A stretch of DNA of 64,000 nucleotides from Rufibacter hautae (GCF_008271695.1 NZ_VKKY01000003.1:806001-870000); one strand, 5' to 3'. Shown: positions 8,270 to 17,547, numbered from the stretch's first letter. The notes: generated by a model from the letters alone, not told the origin. Made by a program: numbers and translations.

Positions 8270-8821
8270 TTAGTCTACCTCAAATTGAACAGGCAAGTCA
8301 AACGACAATTGCCGGCGTTTGCTGCGGCCGTTCAGGTCGGTCAGGAAGGTATTGAGCTGGTCCTGGTACTCCAGGTGGTAATCCTGGTGCAGGTGCTTTT
8401 TAATGAGCGTCATGGTGCGCAATACCAGCCGGGCGGTGGCCACGTAGAAACCCTTGTAGATGCTATCAAACTGCCCGGTGAAGTTATCGAAGATCTGCCC
8501 CAGCAGGTACAGGTGGAGCTCTATCTCGCCTTTGCGGTCTTTGGTAATGCGCTGGTAACGGGCAATCTCCTGGTTGGCTTTCTTCAGGCCGCGGTTCAAG
8601 GCCTTGCTCAGAGACCTGCCGGAGACGGTGAACAGGATGTCATGGATGGTCTCGGTGCTGCGCTCGTAGAGGGTTTCCAGCGTGACATCGTCCAGCAGTT
8701 CAAAGGCCAGGGCATCGTACGCCTCGGCGTCTTTGCGCACCAGCCGCAGAATAAGGGCTTCCTTCTCTTTCTCACTTAATTTTTTCAACGCCTGCTTAAA
8801 GTCAGCGGAGGGTACGGGCAT
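8270..8821 (-). CDS. Unknown all-helical protein coupled to patatin
   Basis: 183 residues with no recognised family, no signal peptide and no membrane segment. The sequence is strongly charged and heptad-like (KQALKKLSEKEKEALILRL, LLDDVTLETLYERSTETIH, LKKANQEIARYQ), suggesting several long helices. Its stop codon and the patatin ATG are separated by one base, so the two are surely in one operon. A cytoplasmic helical protein joined to an exported lipase is an unusual pairing. A role in regulation or membrane association is a guess. Confidence 0.7.
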   Translation of the reverse strand: MPVPSADFKQALKKLSEKEKEALILRLVRKDAEAYDALAFELLDDVTLETLYERSTETIHDILFTVSGRSLSKALNRGLKKANQEIARYQRITKDRKGEIELHLYLLGQIFDNFTGQFDSIYKGFYVATARLVLRTMTLIKKHLHQDYHLEYQDQLNTFLTDLNGRSKRRQLSFDLPVQFEVD

Positions 8822-8896
8822 GCTCTGGTAATTAGAAATGAAGAATCGGGAATCTGGAACGGAGTTGCCTGGAACGTATGGCGCTCAATTCTTTAG

Positions 8897-8904
8897 CAAA
8901 AGTA
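8897..8904 (-). promoter_or_regulatory. TAnnTTTG promoter box
   Basis: TACTTTTG on the minus strand, inside a 17-base segment GCAAAAGTACGGCTTTG that recurs exactly at 35102-35118 upstream of the pseudouridine synthase gene. It lies about 75 bases ahead of the helical protein. Confidence 0.5.
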
Positions 8905-9074
8905 CGGCTTTGTTAGCAATTGCGCCACAAGGAGCTGATACTGTGTCTATCTTCTCTTTCCCATCCGATTATCCTGCAAAGGGAGGCCAGCAGTCCGGTA
9001 ATTTGGCACCTGGGTGGATGTGTCTCACCTTCCTTAAAAATCGTAATTTGGCCCGCAAATACCTTAATGAATCC

Positions 9075-10853
9075 ATGAACCACACAGATAGATTAGCCGG
9101 CATCCGGCAGCAGATGCAAGCGCAGGGCGTGAGTGCCTACATCATTCCATCGGCGGACCCGCACATCAGCGAATACGTGCCAGACCGTTACAAGTGCATC
9201 GCCTTTGCCTCGGGCTTCACCGGATCAGCGGGCACCTTGGTGATCACCCAGGATTTCGCCGGCCTCTGGACCGATGCCCGTTACTTTGAGCAGGCCCAGG
9301 AACAATTAGCCGGTTCTAGCTTTGAACTGGTGAAACTGCGAGTGCAGCACGCGCCGGAGTACATCCAGTGGCTGGCCGGCAAATTGCAGAGTGGCGAAAC
9401 GGTTGCTTTTGACGGCCGACTCATGTCCCTGACCCTGGCCCAACTTCTGGAGCAGCAATTAAAACGCCGCGGTATCCAGCTTGCCACCGACCGTGATTAC
9501 CTGGAGGCCGTCTGGGAGAACCGCCCGGCCCTGCCTACTGCTCCGGCCTTTTTGCTGGACGAGCAAATCACCGGGAAATCCTTGGAAGACAAACTACAGG
9601 AACTTCGCGGAGCTTTGCAGGAAGCTGGAACCGCGTATCACCTTATCTCTTCGCTGGATGACATTGCCTGGCTTTTCAACGTGCGCGGGAGCGATGTGAA
9701 ATGCAATCCGGTGGTGTTGAGCTTCGCGCTGATCAGCCAGAACCAAGCCGTGTTGTTTATAGACGAAACCAAACTGAGCCAGGAAGAGAAAGGCCGTCTG
9801 GCGCGCGCCGGCGTAACCCTCCAGCCCTATGAGGCAGTGGGGCAGGCCCTGAGCCAGTTACCCGCGGAGTCTTCCATTTTCCTGGACCCGAAACGCACCT
9901 GCCAAACCCTGTTTGAGCAATTGCCTGCCCAGATCAGCGTATTTCAGGAAACCAACCCTACCACCGTTTTCAAGGCGATCAAGAACCAGGCCGAGGTGGC
10001 GCACACCCGCACCACTATGGTGAAAGACGGCGTGGCCCTCACCCGGTTTTTTAAGTGGTTAGAGGAAAACATCACCAAAACAGAAATCACCGAGATCTCT
10101 GCCGCCGAGAAGTTGCGGGAGTTCCGGGCCGAGCAGGAAGGCTTCGTGGGCGAAAGCTTCGATACCATTGCGGGTTACCGCGAGCACGGCGCCTTGCCGC
10201 ACTACAAAGCCACCCCGGAAAGTAACGTAGTGCTGAAACCCGAGGGCTTGTTCCTGCTGGATTCCGGCGGACAATACCAGACCGGCACCACCGATATCAC
10301 CCGCGTGATCTCCCTGGGCAACCTCACTGAAGAAGAAAAAACGGACTACACGCTTGTCCTGAAAGGCACCATTGACGGCTCCACCGCCCGGTTCCCCAAA
10401 GGCACCCGCGGCTACCAGATTGATGCCATCACCCGCAAACCACTCTGGGACCACGCCCGCAATTACGGACACGGCACCGGCCACGGCGTAGGCTTTTTCC
10501 TGAACGTGCACGAAGGGCCGCACACCTTCAATCCCACGCCATTGCCCGTGGACATTGAACTGGGAATGATCACCTCGGTGGAGCCTGGCATCTACCGTCC
10601 CGGCCGTTATGGGATAAGAATCGAAAACCTGGTGCTCACCGTGCCGGATGAAACAAATGAGTTCGGGGAGTTCTACACCTTTGAGACGCTCACCCAGTTC
10701 CTGATTGACACGGCCCCCGTGAACAAAGGCCTGCTGGAGGCGCACCACATCCAATGGCTGAATACCTACAACCAGGGAGTAGTGGAGAAACTAGGGCCGC
10801 ATTTAACCCCGGAAGAATTAGCCTGGCTCACGGAAAAAGCGAAAGCGATTTAA
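9075..10853 (+). CDS. Aminopeptidase P (Xaa-Pro aminopeptidase, M24B)
   Basis: 592 residues from the ATG at 9075; the frame is open 79 codons further up, but that part is unrelated to the family. Two creatinase N-terminal domains (about 1-310) precede the pita-bread M24 domain. Metal ligands are visible: two Asp in LLDSGGQYQTGTTDITR, His in GHGTGHGVG, Glu in VEPGIY and Glu in GIRIENL. It removes N-terminal residues that precede proline, in the cytoplasm. The length fits the three-domain bacterial and eukaryotic form. A perfect terminator follows. Confidence 0.95.
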   Translation: MNHTDRLAGIRQQMQAQGVSAYIIPSADPHISEYVPDRYKCIAFASGFTGSAGTLVITQDFAGLWTDARYFEQAQEQLAGSSFELVKLRVQHAPEYIQWLAGKLQSGETVAFDGRLMSLTLAQLLEQQLKRRGIQLATDRDYLEAVWENRPALPTAPAFLLDEQITGKSLEDKLQELRGALQEAGTAYHLISSLDDIAWLFNVRGSDVKCNPVVLSFALISQNQAVLFIDETKLSQEEKGRLARAGVTLQPYEAVGQALSQLPAESSIFLDPKRTCQTLFEQLPAQISVFQETNPTTVFKAIKNQAEVAHTRTTMVKDGVALTRFFKWLEENITKTEITEISAAEKLREFRAEQEGFVGESFDTIAGYREHGALPHYKATPESNVVLKPEGLFLLDSGGQYQTGTTDITRVISLGNLTEEEKTDYTLVLKGTIDGSTARFPKGTRGYQIDAITRKPLWDHARNYGHGTGHGVGFFLNVHEGPHTFNPTPLPVDIELGMITSVEPGIYRPGRYGIRIENLVLTVPDETNEFGEFYTFETLTQFLIDTAPVNKGLLEAHHIQWLNTYNQGVVEKLGPHLTPEELAWLTEKAKAI

Positions 10854-10871
10854 TTTCAGCCTCTACAACAT

Positions 10872-10924
10872 AAACAACAAAGCGGCCTCCACTTGCATGA
10901 TAAGTGGAGGCCGCTTTGTTGTTT
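10872..10924. terminator. Bidirectional terminator, 23-base perfect stem
   Basis: 10872-10894 pairs without mismatch with 10902-10924 around a seven-base loop, with A-rich left and T-rich right ends. It separates convergent genes. Confidence 0.95.
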
Positions 10925-10989
10925 ATGGATTTAGGATAGCGTTTAGGGACTTCTTTTACAAAAATGGCCACAAAACAAAGGAGCCAAAC

Positions 10990-11403
10990 TCAGGCAATCA
11001 GGACCAACGTGCCTGCAATGATGAGCCCGGCGCCAATAGCGGTTTTCAGGGTCAGGGCCTCGCCCAGGAAAACGACGGAGAGCAGAATGGCGATGGCCAC
11101 GCTGGCTTTGTCTACCGGCGCTACCTGGGAGACCTTGCCCAATTGCAGCGCTTTGAAATAGAAAATCCAGGAAAGACCGGTGGCCACCCCAGACAATAGC
11201 AGGAAGGTCCAGTTGGTTTTGGAAAGATCTGTAACGGTGCCCAAGCTGCCTTTCACCAGTATAATAGACCAGGCCAATACCAGAATGACCACCGTCCTGA
11301 TGGCCGTAGCCAGGTCAGAGTCCACGCCTTTGATGCCCATTTTGGCGAAAACGGCGGTTAAGGCCGCAAAAACAGCCGAGAGAAGCGCATACATCCACCA
11401 CAT
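10990..11403 (-). CDS. Single-domain EamA (DMT superfamily) transporter
   Basis: 137 residues forming one EamA repeat: about five hydrophobic helices, including WMYALLSAVFAALTAVFAKMG and the closing AIGAGLIIAGTLVLIA (each split across helices). Conserved FYFKALQLGKVSQVAPVDK and FLGEALT patterns are typical. Full EamA proteins carry two such repeats; one-repeat forms are thought to work as dimers. Likely an inner-membrane exporter or importer of small metabolites; substrate unknown. Confidence 0.85.
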   Translation of the reverse strand: MWWMYALLSAVFAALTAVFAKMGIKGVDSDLATAIRTVVILVLAWSIILVKGSLGTVTDLSKTNWTFLLLSGVATGLSWIFYFKALQLGKVSQVAPVDKASVAIAILLSVVFLGEALTLKTAIGAGLIIAGTLVLIA

Positions 11404-11471
11404 ATTTACAGGAGTTTGTTCAGGTAGCTATACGGGAAGGCATGAGGTCTGAGGCGCGAGGGGCTAAATAA

Positions 11472-11501
11472 ACGAGGCCGCCCCAACTCAGGAGCAGCCT
11501 C
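11472..11501 (-). terminator. Probable terminator of the M28 gene
   Basis: On the minus strand CGAGGCTGCTCC and GGGGCGGCCTCG pair with two internal mismatches and are followed by TTTATTT. Confidence 0.65.
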
Positions 11502-11550
11502 GCCTTTGGTGATTTCCAGCTGATTTTGTGAAATCGGGCGCAAACAAGCC

Positions 11551-13248
11551 TTACTTATTCATGTACCCGTCCCGCACGGCCTTGAACTCAGAACCGGCTT
11601 TCCACTGCGGCCACTGGTTGGAGAAAGCCAGGCGCTTGCCCACTTGGTAGAGCAACTGCAGATCGGCGGTGGCGCCTTCCGTCTTGAAGGCGGCGTTCAC
11701 CTCGTCGTTGGGTTTGTGGTAGATGTTGGCCGTGAAGTTGTCCAGGAGCTTTTTGCCCTCGCCTTTGCCGAGTTGCAGGTGGTCGATGCCCATGCCGGTA
11801 AACAGTGCCGGAATACCCATCTTCGCGAAGTTGAAGTGGTCTGAGCGGTAATACAAACCTGCCTCTGGGTTAGGGTCACGGGCGATGTAGCGGCCCGCCT
11901 TTTGTGCCTCCTCTGACAGGAATTCCTCCAGTTCAGACTGCCCCATGCCAATGAGCACGATGTCTTTGGTGGTGCCGTAGGGGTTGAGCATGTCCATGTT
12001 GAGGTTGGCCACGGTTTTCTCTTTCGCGAAGGTGGGGTTCTCGGCGTAGAATTGGGAACCTAACAAGCCCTGCTCCTCAGCGGTAACGGAAAGAAACACC
12101 ACGGTTCGGTCTGGTTTCTGGCCTTGCGCCTGGAACGCCTTGGCTACGGCCAGCAACCCTGCGGTACCGCTGGCGTTATCGGCGGCGCCGTTGTAGATGC
12201 TGTCATTCTGCTCATTCTTCTTCCCGATGCCCAGGTGATCCCAATGCGCGGAGTACACGATGGCTTCCTCGGGGCGTTTGCTGCCGCTGATCTTCGCAAT
12301 GAAGTTGTAAGATTTGTCATACCGCACTTTGGCTTTGAGAGAAGTGCTCACGGTTAAGCCCAAAGCGTTGCCCTTGAACCCAGGTTTGGCGGCCCGCTGC
12401 AATTCCGTCCCGAAGTTCTTGCCTGCCGCGGCGAACAGCTTCTCGGCCACGGGTGTGGTGATCCAGCCTTCCATGGCGCAGCGGTATGCGTCCTTTCCTT
12501 TTGGATCAAGGTAGAATTTGGAGGTGTTCCAGTTGTTCTGCACCACCTTGAAGCCGTAGCCGGCCGGCTCAGTGGCGTGCACAATAAGGCAACCTTTGGC
12601 ACCCTGGCGGGCGGCTTCCTCCAGTTTGTAGGTCCAGCGGCCGTAGTACGTCATGGTGCGGCCTTTGAAGAACGTGGTGTCTGAAGAGTAGAACCCCGGA
12701 TCGCTCACCAGCACCACCACTACCTTGTCTTTCACGTTTAGCCCGGCGTAGTCATTCCACTTGTATTCCGGTGCCACAATCCCGAAGCCGGCAAACACCA
12801 ATTCGCTGTCTTTGATGGAGACATTCTCCTCGGGGCGTCTGGCCCAGATCACGTACTCTTCCAGCCCTTTCAAGGTCATGGACTTTTTGCCTTTCACGGT
12901 CATGGTCTGGGCAGGGGCGGAGGTGATTTCCACCATGGGTACTTCCTGCAGGTAGCTGGCACCGTTGCCGGGTTCCAGTCCCAGGGCTTTGGCCTGTGCT
13001 TCCAGGTACGCGAGGGTTTTCTTCTCGCCGGCGGTAAACGGCTTGCGGCCTTCCATGTTATCAGACGCCAGCGCAGTCACATAGGTGCGGTAGCTGTCTT
13101 CCGTGACTTGGGCTATGGCCTCATTGACGGCGATGGGTTCGTTTGTGATTACGGGAGGAGTATTGGTGGAGGGAGCGCTTGTGGTTTGGCAAGATGAGAG
13201 AAGACTCAAGCCAAGGGAAATTGCCAAGTAATGAAATCGGTTCAGCAT
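11551..13248 (-). CDS. M28 metallopeptidase lipoprotein with PA-type insert
   Basis: 565 residues. Lipobox LSSC places the acylated Cys at 20. A PA-like region (about 130-280) carries the lid domain of larger M28 peptidases. The catalytic part has YSAHWDHLGIG, NGAADNASGT, TAEEQGLLGSQ, LNMDML and a final FTGMGIDHLQLG with the last His ligand. It should trim peptides at the outer membrane or in the periplasm. Compared with the 309-residue M28 enzyme at 3.6 kb, this is the long form. It is downstream of the SIMPL gene on the same strand (125 bases). Confidence 0.92.
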   Translation of the reverse strand: MLNRFHYLAISLGLSLLSSCQTTSAPSTNTPPVITNEPIAVNEAIAQVTEDSYRTYVTALASDNMEGRKPFTAGEKKTLAYLEAQAKALGLEPGNGASYLQEVPMVEITSAPAQTMTVKGKKSMTLKGLEEYVIWARRPEENVSIKDSELVFAGFGIVAPEYKWNDYAGLNVKDKVVVVLVSDPGFYSSDTTFFKGRTMTYYGRWTYKLEEAARQGAKGCLIVHATEPAGYGFKVVQNNWNTSKFYLDPKGKDAYRCAMEGWITTPVAEKLFAAAGKNFGTELQRAAKPGFKGNALGLTVSTSLKAKVRYDKSYNFIAKISGSKRPEEAIVYSAHWDHLGIGKKNEQNDSIYNGAADNASGTAGLLAVAKAFQAQGQKPDRTVVFLSVTAEEQGLLGSQFYAENPTFAKEKTVANLNMDMLNPYGTTKDIVLIGMGQSELEEFLSEEAQKAGRYIARDPNPEAGLYYRSDHFNFAKMGIPALFTGMGIDHLQLGKGEGKKLLDNFTANIYHKPNDEVNAAFKTEGATADLQLLYQVGKRLAFSNQWPQWKAGSEFKAVRDGYMNK

Positions 13249-13373
13249 GGATATGCATTTTGGTTTGGGTAGTTAAAGACAATGGTTTCTTGCTCTTTTG
13301 ACTTTCTTAAATCTTTAATCAGGGACAGTCACCCATAGAAAGTTTGGGAGTCAGCGGATTCATTAGTCATCCA

Positions 13374-14075
13374 CTATTTTAACTCAAATACAACTTTCAC
13401 AGTTATGGACACAGAAACATTCTGCGATATGTCTACCAAAGAACCCTGCATGGGAGCCGATGCTGTTATGCCATTTCCTGCATAGTTACTGAAAGTAGGG
13501 TCTGATTCATCCGTCTCGGCTACCTTCACAATGCGTTTCACCTTTCTTTCTGCCGCAGATGCAATAATTTCTGCTTTCTCTTTTGCTGCAGCCACAGCTT
13601 TGGCTAGCACTTCTTTCTTCATGGCTTCCTCCTTAGAAGAAGAGAAACTGCTGTTAAAATTGTGAACTCCTGCCCTGATTAATTTTTCCTGGATGCTGGG
13701 GTAATCCTTGATGGCATCAATGGTAAAAGTGACTTCTTGCGTTCCTTCAAATACCAAAACCTCGTTTCCATTGGCTGGACCATAAACAGAGGGGCGTCTT
13801 ACTACTGAGAAAAGACTGTACTTTACTTTCTGAGAGGGCACGTGAAATTCGTTCAGTATCTTGAACACTTTTGCTTCTAACAATTTATGCTGTTCATACA
13901 CCTTGTCCAGACTGAAGGTATCTATGGTGGAAAGGTAGACATGAAAAGTAACCCGGTCTGCAGGGGTTTCCATGGAGGCTGCGCCAAGCACTACAATTCG
14001 GTTCTCCGGTGAAATAACTTGAGCTGTCACTGTTCCAGACAACAGGATGAATAGACAGAGGAAAATGAGCTTCAT
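13374..14075 (-). CDS. Exported SIMPL-domain (DUF541) protein
   Basis: 233 residues from the ATG at 14075; an upstream in-frame extension overlaps the promoter box and is not used here. Signal peptide to about TAQ (19). The SIMPL fold follows: VLGAASMETPADRVTFHVYL, an internal helix, SSSKEEAMKKEVLAKAVAAAKEKAE (two parts), and NVSVSITVKVVFEL at the end. Family members are periplasmic or outer-membrane-linked and form oligomeric channels or scaffolds; the function is mostly unknown. It is placed between two exported peptidase genes on the same strand. Confidence 0.82.
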   Translation of the reverse strand: MKLIFLCLFILLSGTVTAQVISPENRIVVLGAASMETPADRVTFHVYLSTIDTFSLDKVYEQHKLLEAKVFKILNEFHVPSQKVKYSLFSVVRRPSVYGPANGNEVLVFEGTQEVTFTIDAIKDYPSIQEKLIRAGVHNFNSSFSSSKEEAMKKEVLAKAVAAAKEKAEIIASAAERKVKRIVKVAETDESDPTFSNYAGNGITASAPMQGSLVDISQNVSVSITVKVVFELK

Positions 14076-14099
14076 CAGAAGGTGCGTGAAGTGGACTGT

Positions 14100-14107
14100 C
14101 AAAGATA
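14100..14107 (-). promoter_or_regulatory. TAnnTTTG promoter box for the SIMPL gene
   Basis: TATCTTTG on the minus strand, 24 bases ahead of the ATG at 14075. A TTTG lies 16 bases upstream of the box. Confidence 0.55.
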
Positions 14108-14128
14108 GAGATAGGAAGTAAAACAAAA

Positions 14129-14156
14129 AGGGAGCCGCTAGAAATAGCAACTCCCT
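14129..14156 (-). terminator. Terminator of the S9 peptidase gene
   Basis: AGGGAGTTGCTA, TTTC loop, TAGCGGCTCCCT on the minus strand, then TTTTTGTTTT. The stem has one internal mismatch pair. Confidence 0.8.
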
Positions 14157-14169
14157 CTGACTTCTTTCC

Positions 14170-14203
14170 TTTTGGGCTATTTTCTTAAAACTGCCTCTAA
14201 AAC
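14170..14203. repeat. Family A hairpin repeat
   Basis: TTTTGGGCTATTTT, CTT, AAAACTGCCTCTAAAAC. It lies between the S9 stop codon and its terminator. Confidence 0.55.
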
Positions 14204-14207
14204 ATCT

Positions 14208-16367
14208 TTACTTCAGATGCTCGTCAAAGTACTCGGTTACTTTCTTGTAGAGGTGCACGCGGTCTTTGCCGCCCACGTTGTGCGGGTGGCCAGGGTACAC
14301 GAAGTAATCCAGAAGCACGCCTTCGTCCACGGCTTTTTTGAGGAAGGATTGGCTGTGCTGCCATACCACCACATCGTCTATGGTGCCGTGGATCATGAGC
14401 AGTTTGCCTTTGAGGTTCTTCACCTGGTTGAGGAGGTTGGCCTGCTCGAAGCCTTGCGGGTTTTCCTGGGGCGTGTCCATGTAGCGCTCGGTGTACATGA
14501 CTTCGTAGAGGCGCCAGTCAATCACGGGGCCACCGGCTACGCCCACTTTGAAGACGCCGGGCTGCTTGAGTAGGAGGGAAGTGGTCATGAAACCGCCGTA
14601 GCTCCAGCCGTGCACGCCCAAGCGGTTGGCATCTACGTAGGGCAAGCTTTTAAGGTAAGCCACACCTTTCATCTGGTCGCTCACCTCGGGCACGCCCACC
14701 TGGCGGAAGATGGCTTGCTCAAAGGCGCGGCCTCTATCGGCGGAGCCGCGGTTGTCCAGGGTGAACACGATGTATCCTTTCTGGGCCATGAGCTGCATCC
14801 AGAGGTTGGCGCCGCCCAGCCAGCTGCTGTTGACCATCTGTGCGTGCGGGCCGCCATACACGTACACCACCACCGGATACTTTTTCTTCTCATCGAAGTT
14901 GGGCGGCGTGATCATGCGGCAGAACAGGTCCGTGGTGCCGTCCTCGGCCTTGATGGGGAAAAGTGTGGTCTCGCCCAGAGCGTAACCTTCCAGCGGGTTG
15001 GGAGCCACCAGCAGGGTTTTGGTGATTTTGCCGGCATCGGTGTCCAGGATACGGATGGTGCGCGGCGTGGCCGGGCTGCTGTAGTTGTCTATGAAGAACT
15101 GGCCGGTGGGGCTGAAGGAGATGTTGTGCACGCCGCTGCCTTGGGTCAATCTGCCGGTGCGGCCGGTGCTGAGCTCGGCGGCGTAGAAGTGACGTTCCAG
15201 CGGGCTCTCGGCGGTGGAGGTGTAGTACGCTTCGCGGCCATTTTTGTCAAAACCTACCAAATCCGTCACCACCCACTCACCTTTGGTCAATTGCCGAATA
15301 AGCTGGCCGTTGGTGCTGTACAGGTACAGGTGGTCAAAGCCGTCGCGCTCGCTTATCCAGACAAACTGATCGGGTTTGCCCGGCACGAAGTACAGGGGGT
15401 GTTCAGGCTCTACCCATTTGTCGTTTTTCTCCTCAAACAAGGTCTTCACGAAAGCGCCGGTGGCGGCATCGTACTGGTTCAGCCACATCTGGTTCTGGGC
15501 GCGGTTCACCACGGCCAGGTAAATGGATTTCTCGTCGGGGCTCCAGGTCAGGTTGGTGAGGTACTGCTCGGCGGGCTCGCCGGTTTTCAGGAAAACCGTC
15601 TTGCCCGAGGCCACGTTGTACACGCCCACCGTCACGTGGTGGCTTTTGCCGCCGGCCATGGGGTATTTGATGTTGTTCAGTTTGGCTGGCACCTCGCTCA
15701 CGTCTACCAGCGGGTAATCAGTGACCATGGTCTGGTCCATGCGGTAGAAAGCCAGGCTGTTGCCGCTGGGGCTCCAGAACGTGCCTTTCGTAATCCCGAA
15801 CTCGGAGCGGTGCGCCGCCTGGCCGTTCACAATGGCAGGGTTCGTTTCCTGGGTAATTTGCTTGTTCTCGGCCCCGGGCTGGGAAATAAATAGGTTCTGG
15901 GCTTTGGTGTAGGCCACGCGCTGGTGGTTAGGGGCAAAGTCAGCATTCTCGGCAGTAGCGTCCAGTTTGTAGAATACCTGGCCCGCTTTGGTCTGCGGGT
16001 TATAGCGGAGAACCGTGCCGTTCTGCTTTAAAACTACCTCGTTGGCGTTGAGCCATTCCAGGCCATTTACGTTAGAGACTTTCGCCACGCCAGCTTTCTC
16101 CAGGGCCACGTTGAGGTCCTGGAGGGAAAGAACCGGACGGGCGTTTTCCCGCACCGAGCCGCGCAGCAACTGGTCCATTTTGTCGCTTACATAACTGTAG
16201 TCATTGGTGCCGGGCACCCAGGTGAGTCGGCGCAGGTTGGCGGGCGTGAGGCTGGGGTTGAGGAAGGCATCTTCCATGGTCAGCAGCTTTTGCTGGGCCG
16301 TTGCCGTAAAAGAACCCAGGAGTGATAGCCATAGAAAAGCAATCCAGGCAAGGGGTTGTCTGTACAT
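14208..16367 (-). CDS. S9 prolyl oligopeptidase family, DPP-IV type
   Basis: 719 residues with signal peptide (to about TATAQ). The N-terminal two thirds is the eight-bladed beta-propeller of DPP-IV (YSYVSDKMDQLL, FWSPSGNSLAFYRMDQT). The alpha/beta hydrolase domain carries Ser in GWSYGGFMT, Asp in GTIDDVV and His in PGHPHNV. DPP-IV enzymes release Xaa-Pro dipeptides in the periplasm. An antisense frame of 427 codons is a codon-bias shadow. Followed by a family A copy and a terminator. Confidence 0.93.
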   Translation of the reverse strand: MYRQPLAWIAFLWLSLLGSFTATAQQKLLTMEDAFLNPSLTPANLRRLTWVPGTNDYSYVSDKMDQLLRGSVRENARPVLSLQDLNVALEKAGVAKVSNVNGLEWLNANEVVLKQNGTVLRYNPQTKAGQVFYKLDATAENADFAPNHQRVAYTKAQNLFISQPGAENKQITQETNPAIVNGQAAHRSEFGITKGTFWSPSGNSLAFYRMDQTMVTDYPLVDVSEVPAKLNNIKYPMAGGKSHHVTVGVYNVASGKTVFLKTGEPAEQYLTNLTWSPDEKSIYLAVVNRAQNQMWLNQYDAATGAFVKTLFEEKNDKWVEPEHPLYFVPGKPDQFVWISERDGFDHLYLYSTNGQLIRQLTKGEWVVTDLVGFDKNGREAYYTSTAESPLERHFYAAELSTGRTGRLTQGSGVHNISFSPTGQFFIDNYSSPATPRTIRILDTDAGKITKTLLVAPNPLEGYALGETTLFPIKAEDGTTDLFCRMITPPNFDEKKKYPVVVYVYGGPHAQMVNSSWLGGANLWMQLMAQKGYIVFTLDNRGSADRGRAFEQAIFRQVGVPEVSDQMKGVAYLKSLPYVDANRLGVHGWSYGGFMTTSLLLKQPGVFKVGVAGGPVIDWRLYEVMYTERYMDTPQENPQGFEQANLLNQVKNLKGKLLMIHGTIDDVVVWQHSQSFLKKAVDEGVLLDYFVYPGHPHNVGGKDRVHLYKKVTEYFDEHLK

Positions 16368-16555
16368 GTTGTTTTGAGGTTGAGATAAGAAAAACAGCCA
16401 CTAAACAGCCGTTTGTGCAACAGCTTTGGCAGACTGTTTTTCTATCAAAAATAAGGCTAAACTACCTTTTTTTCAGGAACAAGAGGCCATTTTATACTGT
16501 TTTACTTTTGCTGAGACCCAAGCAGGTAGAGCTTCCTAAACTCATGTTAATTGCT

Positions 16556-16563
16556 TAATTTTG
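16556..16563 (+). promoter_or_regulatory. Promoter box immediately before clpS
   Basis: TAATTTTG, a perfect TAnnTTTG, ends four bases before the clpS ATG at 16568, implying a leaderless transcript. A second box TACTTTTG lies at 16503-16510. Confidence 0.6.
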
Positions 16564-16567
16564 CGTT

Positions 16568-16849
16568 ATGGACATTCTAACTGAAATTCTGGAGCAGGAA
16601 GACGTGCTGTTGTTGGAGGAAACCACCGATGTGCGCGAGCTGGTGGTGTACAACGATGACGTGAATACGTTTGAACACGTGATCAATACGCTGGTGCAGG
16701 TCTGCCGCCACACACAGGAACAGGCCGAGCAGTGTACCATGCTGATTCACTACAAAGGGAAGTGTACCGTAAAATTGGGCACGTTCACGGAGTTAGAGAT
16801 CATGTGCACCGCCATCCATGACCGGGGTATCTCAGCGGATATCGTTTAA
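16568..16849 (+). CDS. clpS: ATP-dependent Clp protease adaptor ClpS
   Basis: 93 residues, full length. The ClpS fold is clear from LVVYNDDVNTFEHVI (26-40) through the EQAEQCTMLIHYKGK helix region to the final IHDRGISADIV. ClpS binds N-degron substrates and delivers them to ClpAP/ClpCP in the cytoplasm. recR follows after 15 bases on the same strand, so the two are probably cotranscribed. The promoter box sits right at the start codon. Confidence 0.95.
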   Translation: MDILTEILEQEDVLLLEETTDVRELVVYNDDVNTFEHVINTLVQVCRHTQEQAEQCTMLIHYKGKCTVKLGTFTELEIMCTAIHDRGISADIV

Positions 16850-16864
16850 CCCTGAACTAACTGG

Positions 16865-17473
16865 ATGAATTTCCCTTCTAAGCTGATTGAGAATGCGGTA
16901 GAAGAGTTGGCTAAATTACCTGGCGTAGGCAAGAAAACCGCCTTGCGCCTGGTGCTGCACCTACTCAAAGCCGAAACCGAAGATACAAAACAACTTTCTG
17001 AGGCGCTGGTACGCATGCGCACCGGCATCAGGTACTGCAAAACCTGCCACAACATCTCAGACGTGGAAGTGTGCAGCATCTGTTCCAATCCGCTCCGCGA
17101 CCGCGCCCTGCTGTGCGTGGTCAGCGACATGCGCGACGTGATTGCCATTGAGAACACGGCCCAGTTCAAAGGCGTGTACCATGTGCTGGGCGGCGTGATC
17201 TCTCCCCTGGAAGGCGTGGGCCCGTCAGACCTGCACATCCAATCCTTGGTGGAGCGCTTGCCTAGTTCCGGGGTGAAAGAGATCATCCTGGCCCTGAGCC
17301 CCACCATGGAAGGCGACACCACGGCGTTCTACCTCACCCGCAAACTGAAAGACTACCCGGCCCGCATTTCCAGCATCGCCAGGGGCGTACCGGTGGGCGG
17401 CGAGTTGGAGTACACCGATGAGATTACCCTGGGCCGCAGCATCCTGGACCGTACCGCCTACAGCCAGATCTAG
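16865..17473 (+). CDS. recR: Recombination mediator protein RecR
   Basis: 202 residues, the usual length. Helix-hairpin-helix LPGVGKKTA (18-26), zinc finger Cys58, Cys61, Cys70 and Cys73, then a Toprim domain (LCVVSDMRDV, then YHVLGGVISPLEGVGPSDL split at 120-138). RecR acts with RecO/RecF to load RecA at gapped DNA. The stop codon is directly followed by a family A repeat and then a terminator, closing the clpS-recR unit. Confidence 0.97.
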   Translation: MNFPSKLIENAVEELAKLPGVGKKTALRLVLHLLKAETEDTKQLSEALVRMRTGIRYCKTCHNISDVEVCSICSNPLRDRALLCVVSDMRDVIAIENTAQFKGVYHVLGGVISPLEGVGPSDLHIQSLVERLPSSGVKEIILALSPTMEGDTTAFYLTRKLKDYPARISSIARGVPVGGELEYTDEITLGRSILDRTAYSQI

Positions 17474-17509
17474 GTTTTAGGCTTATTTTAGAGAAAACAC
17501 GGCCTAAAC
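17474..17509. repeat. Family A hairpin repeat
   Basis: GTTTTAGGC, TTATTTT, AGAG, AAAACAC, GGCCTAAAC. It begins on the base after the recR stop codon. Confidence 0.7.
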
Positions 17510-17518
17510 AGCCCACAG

Positions 17519-17547
17519 AGCAGGAACATGTGTTCCTGCTTTTTTTA
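17519..17547 (+). terminator. Terminator of clpS-recR
   Basis: AGCAGGAACA, TG, TGTTCCTGCT, followed by seven T residues. Confidence 0.9.

Noticed and set aside
14610-15893. 427-codon frame antisense to the S9 peptidase
   Set aside because: It mirrors the codon bias of the peptidase, whose catalytic motifs are intact; its translation is low-complexity Val/Gly/Ala/His without a family.
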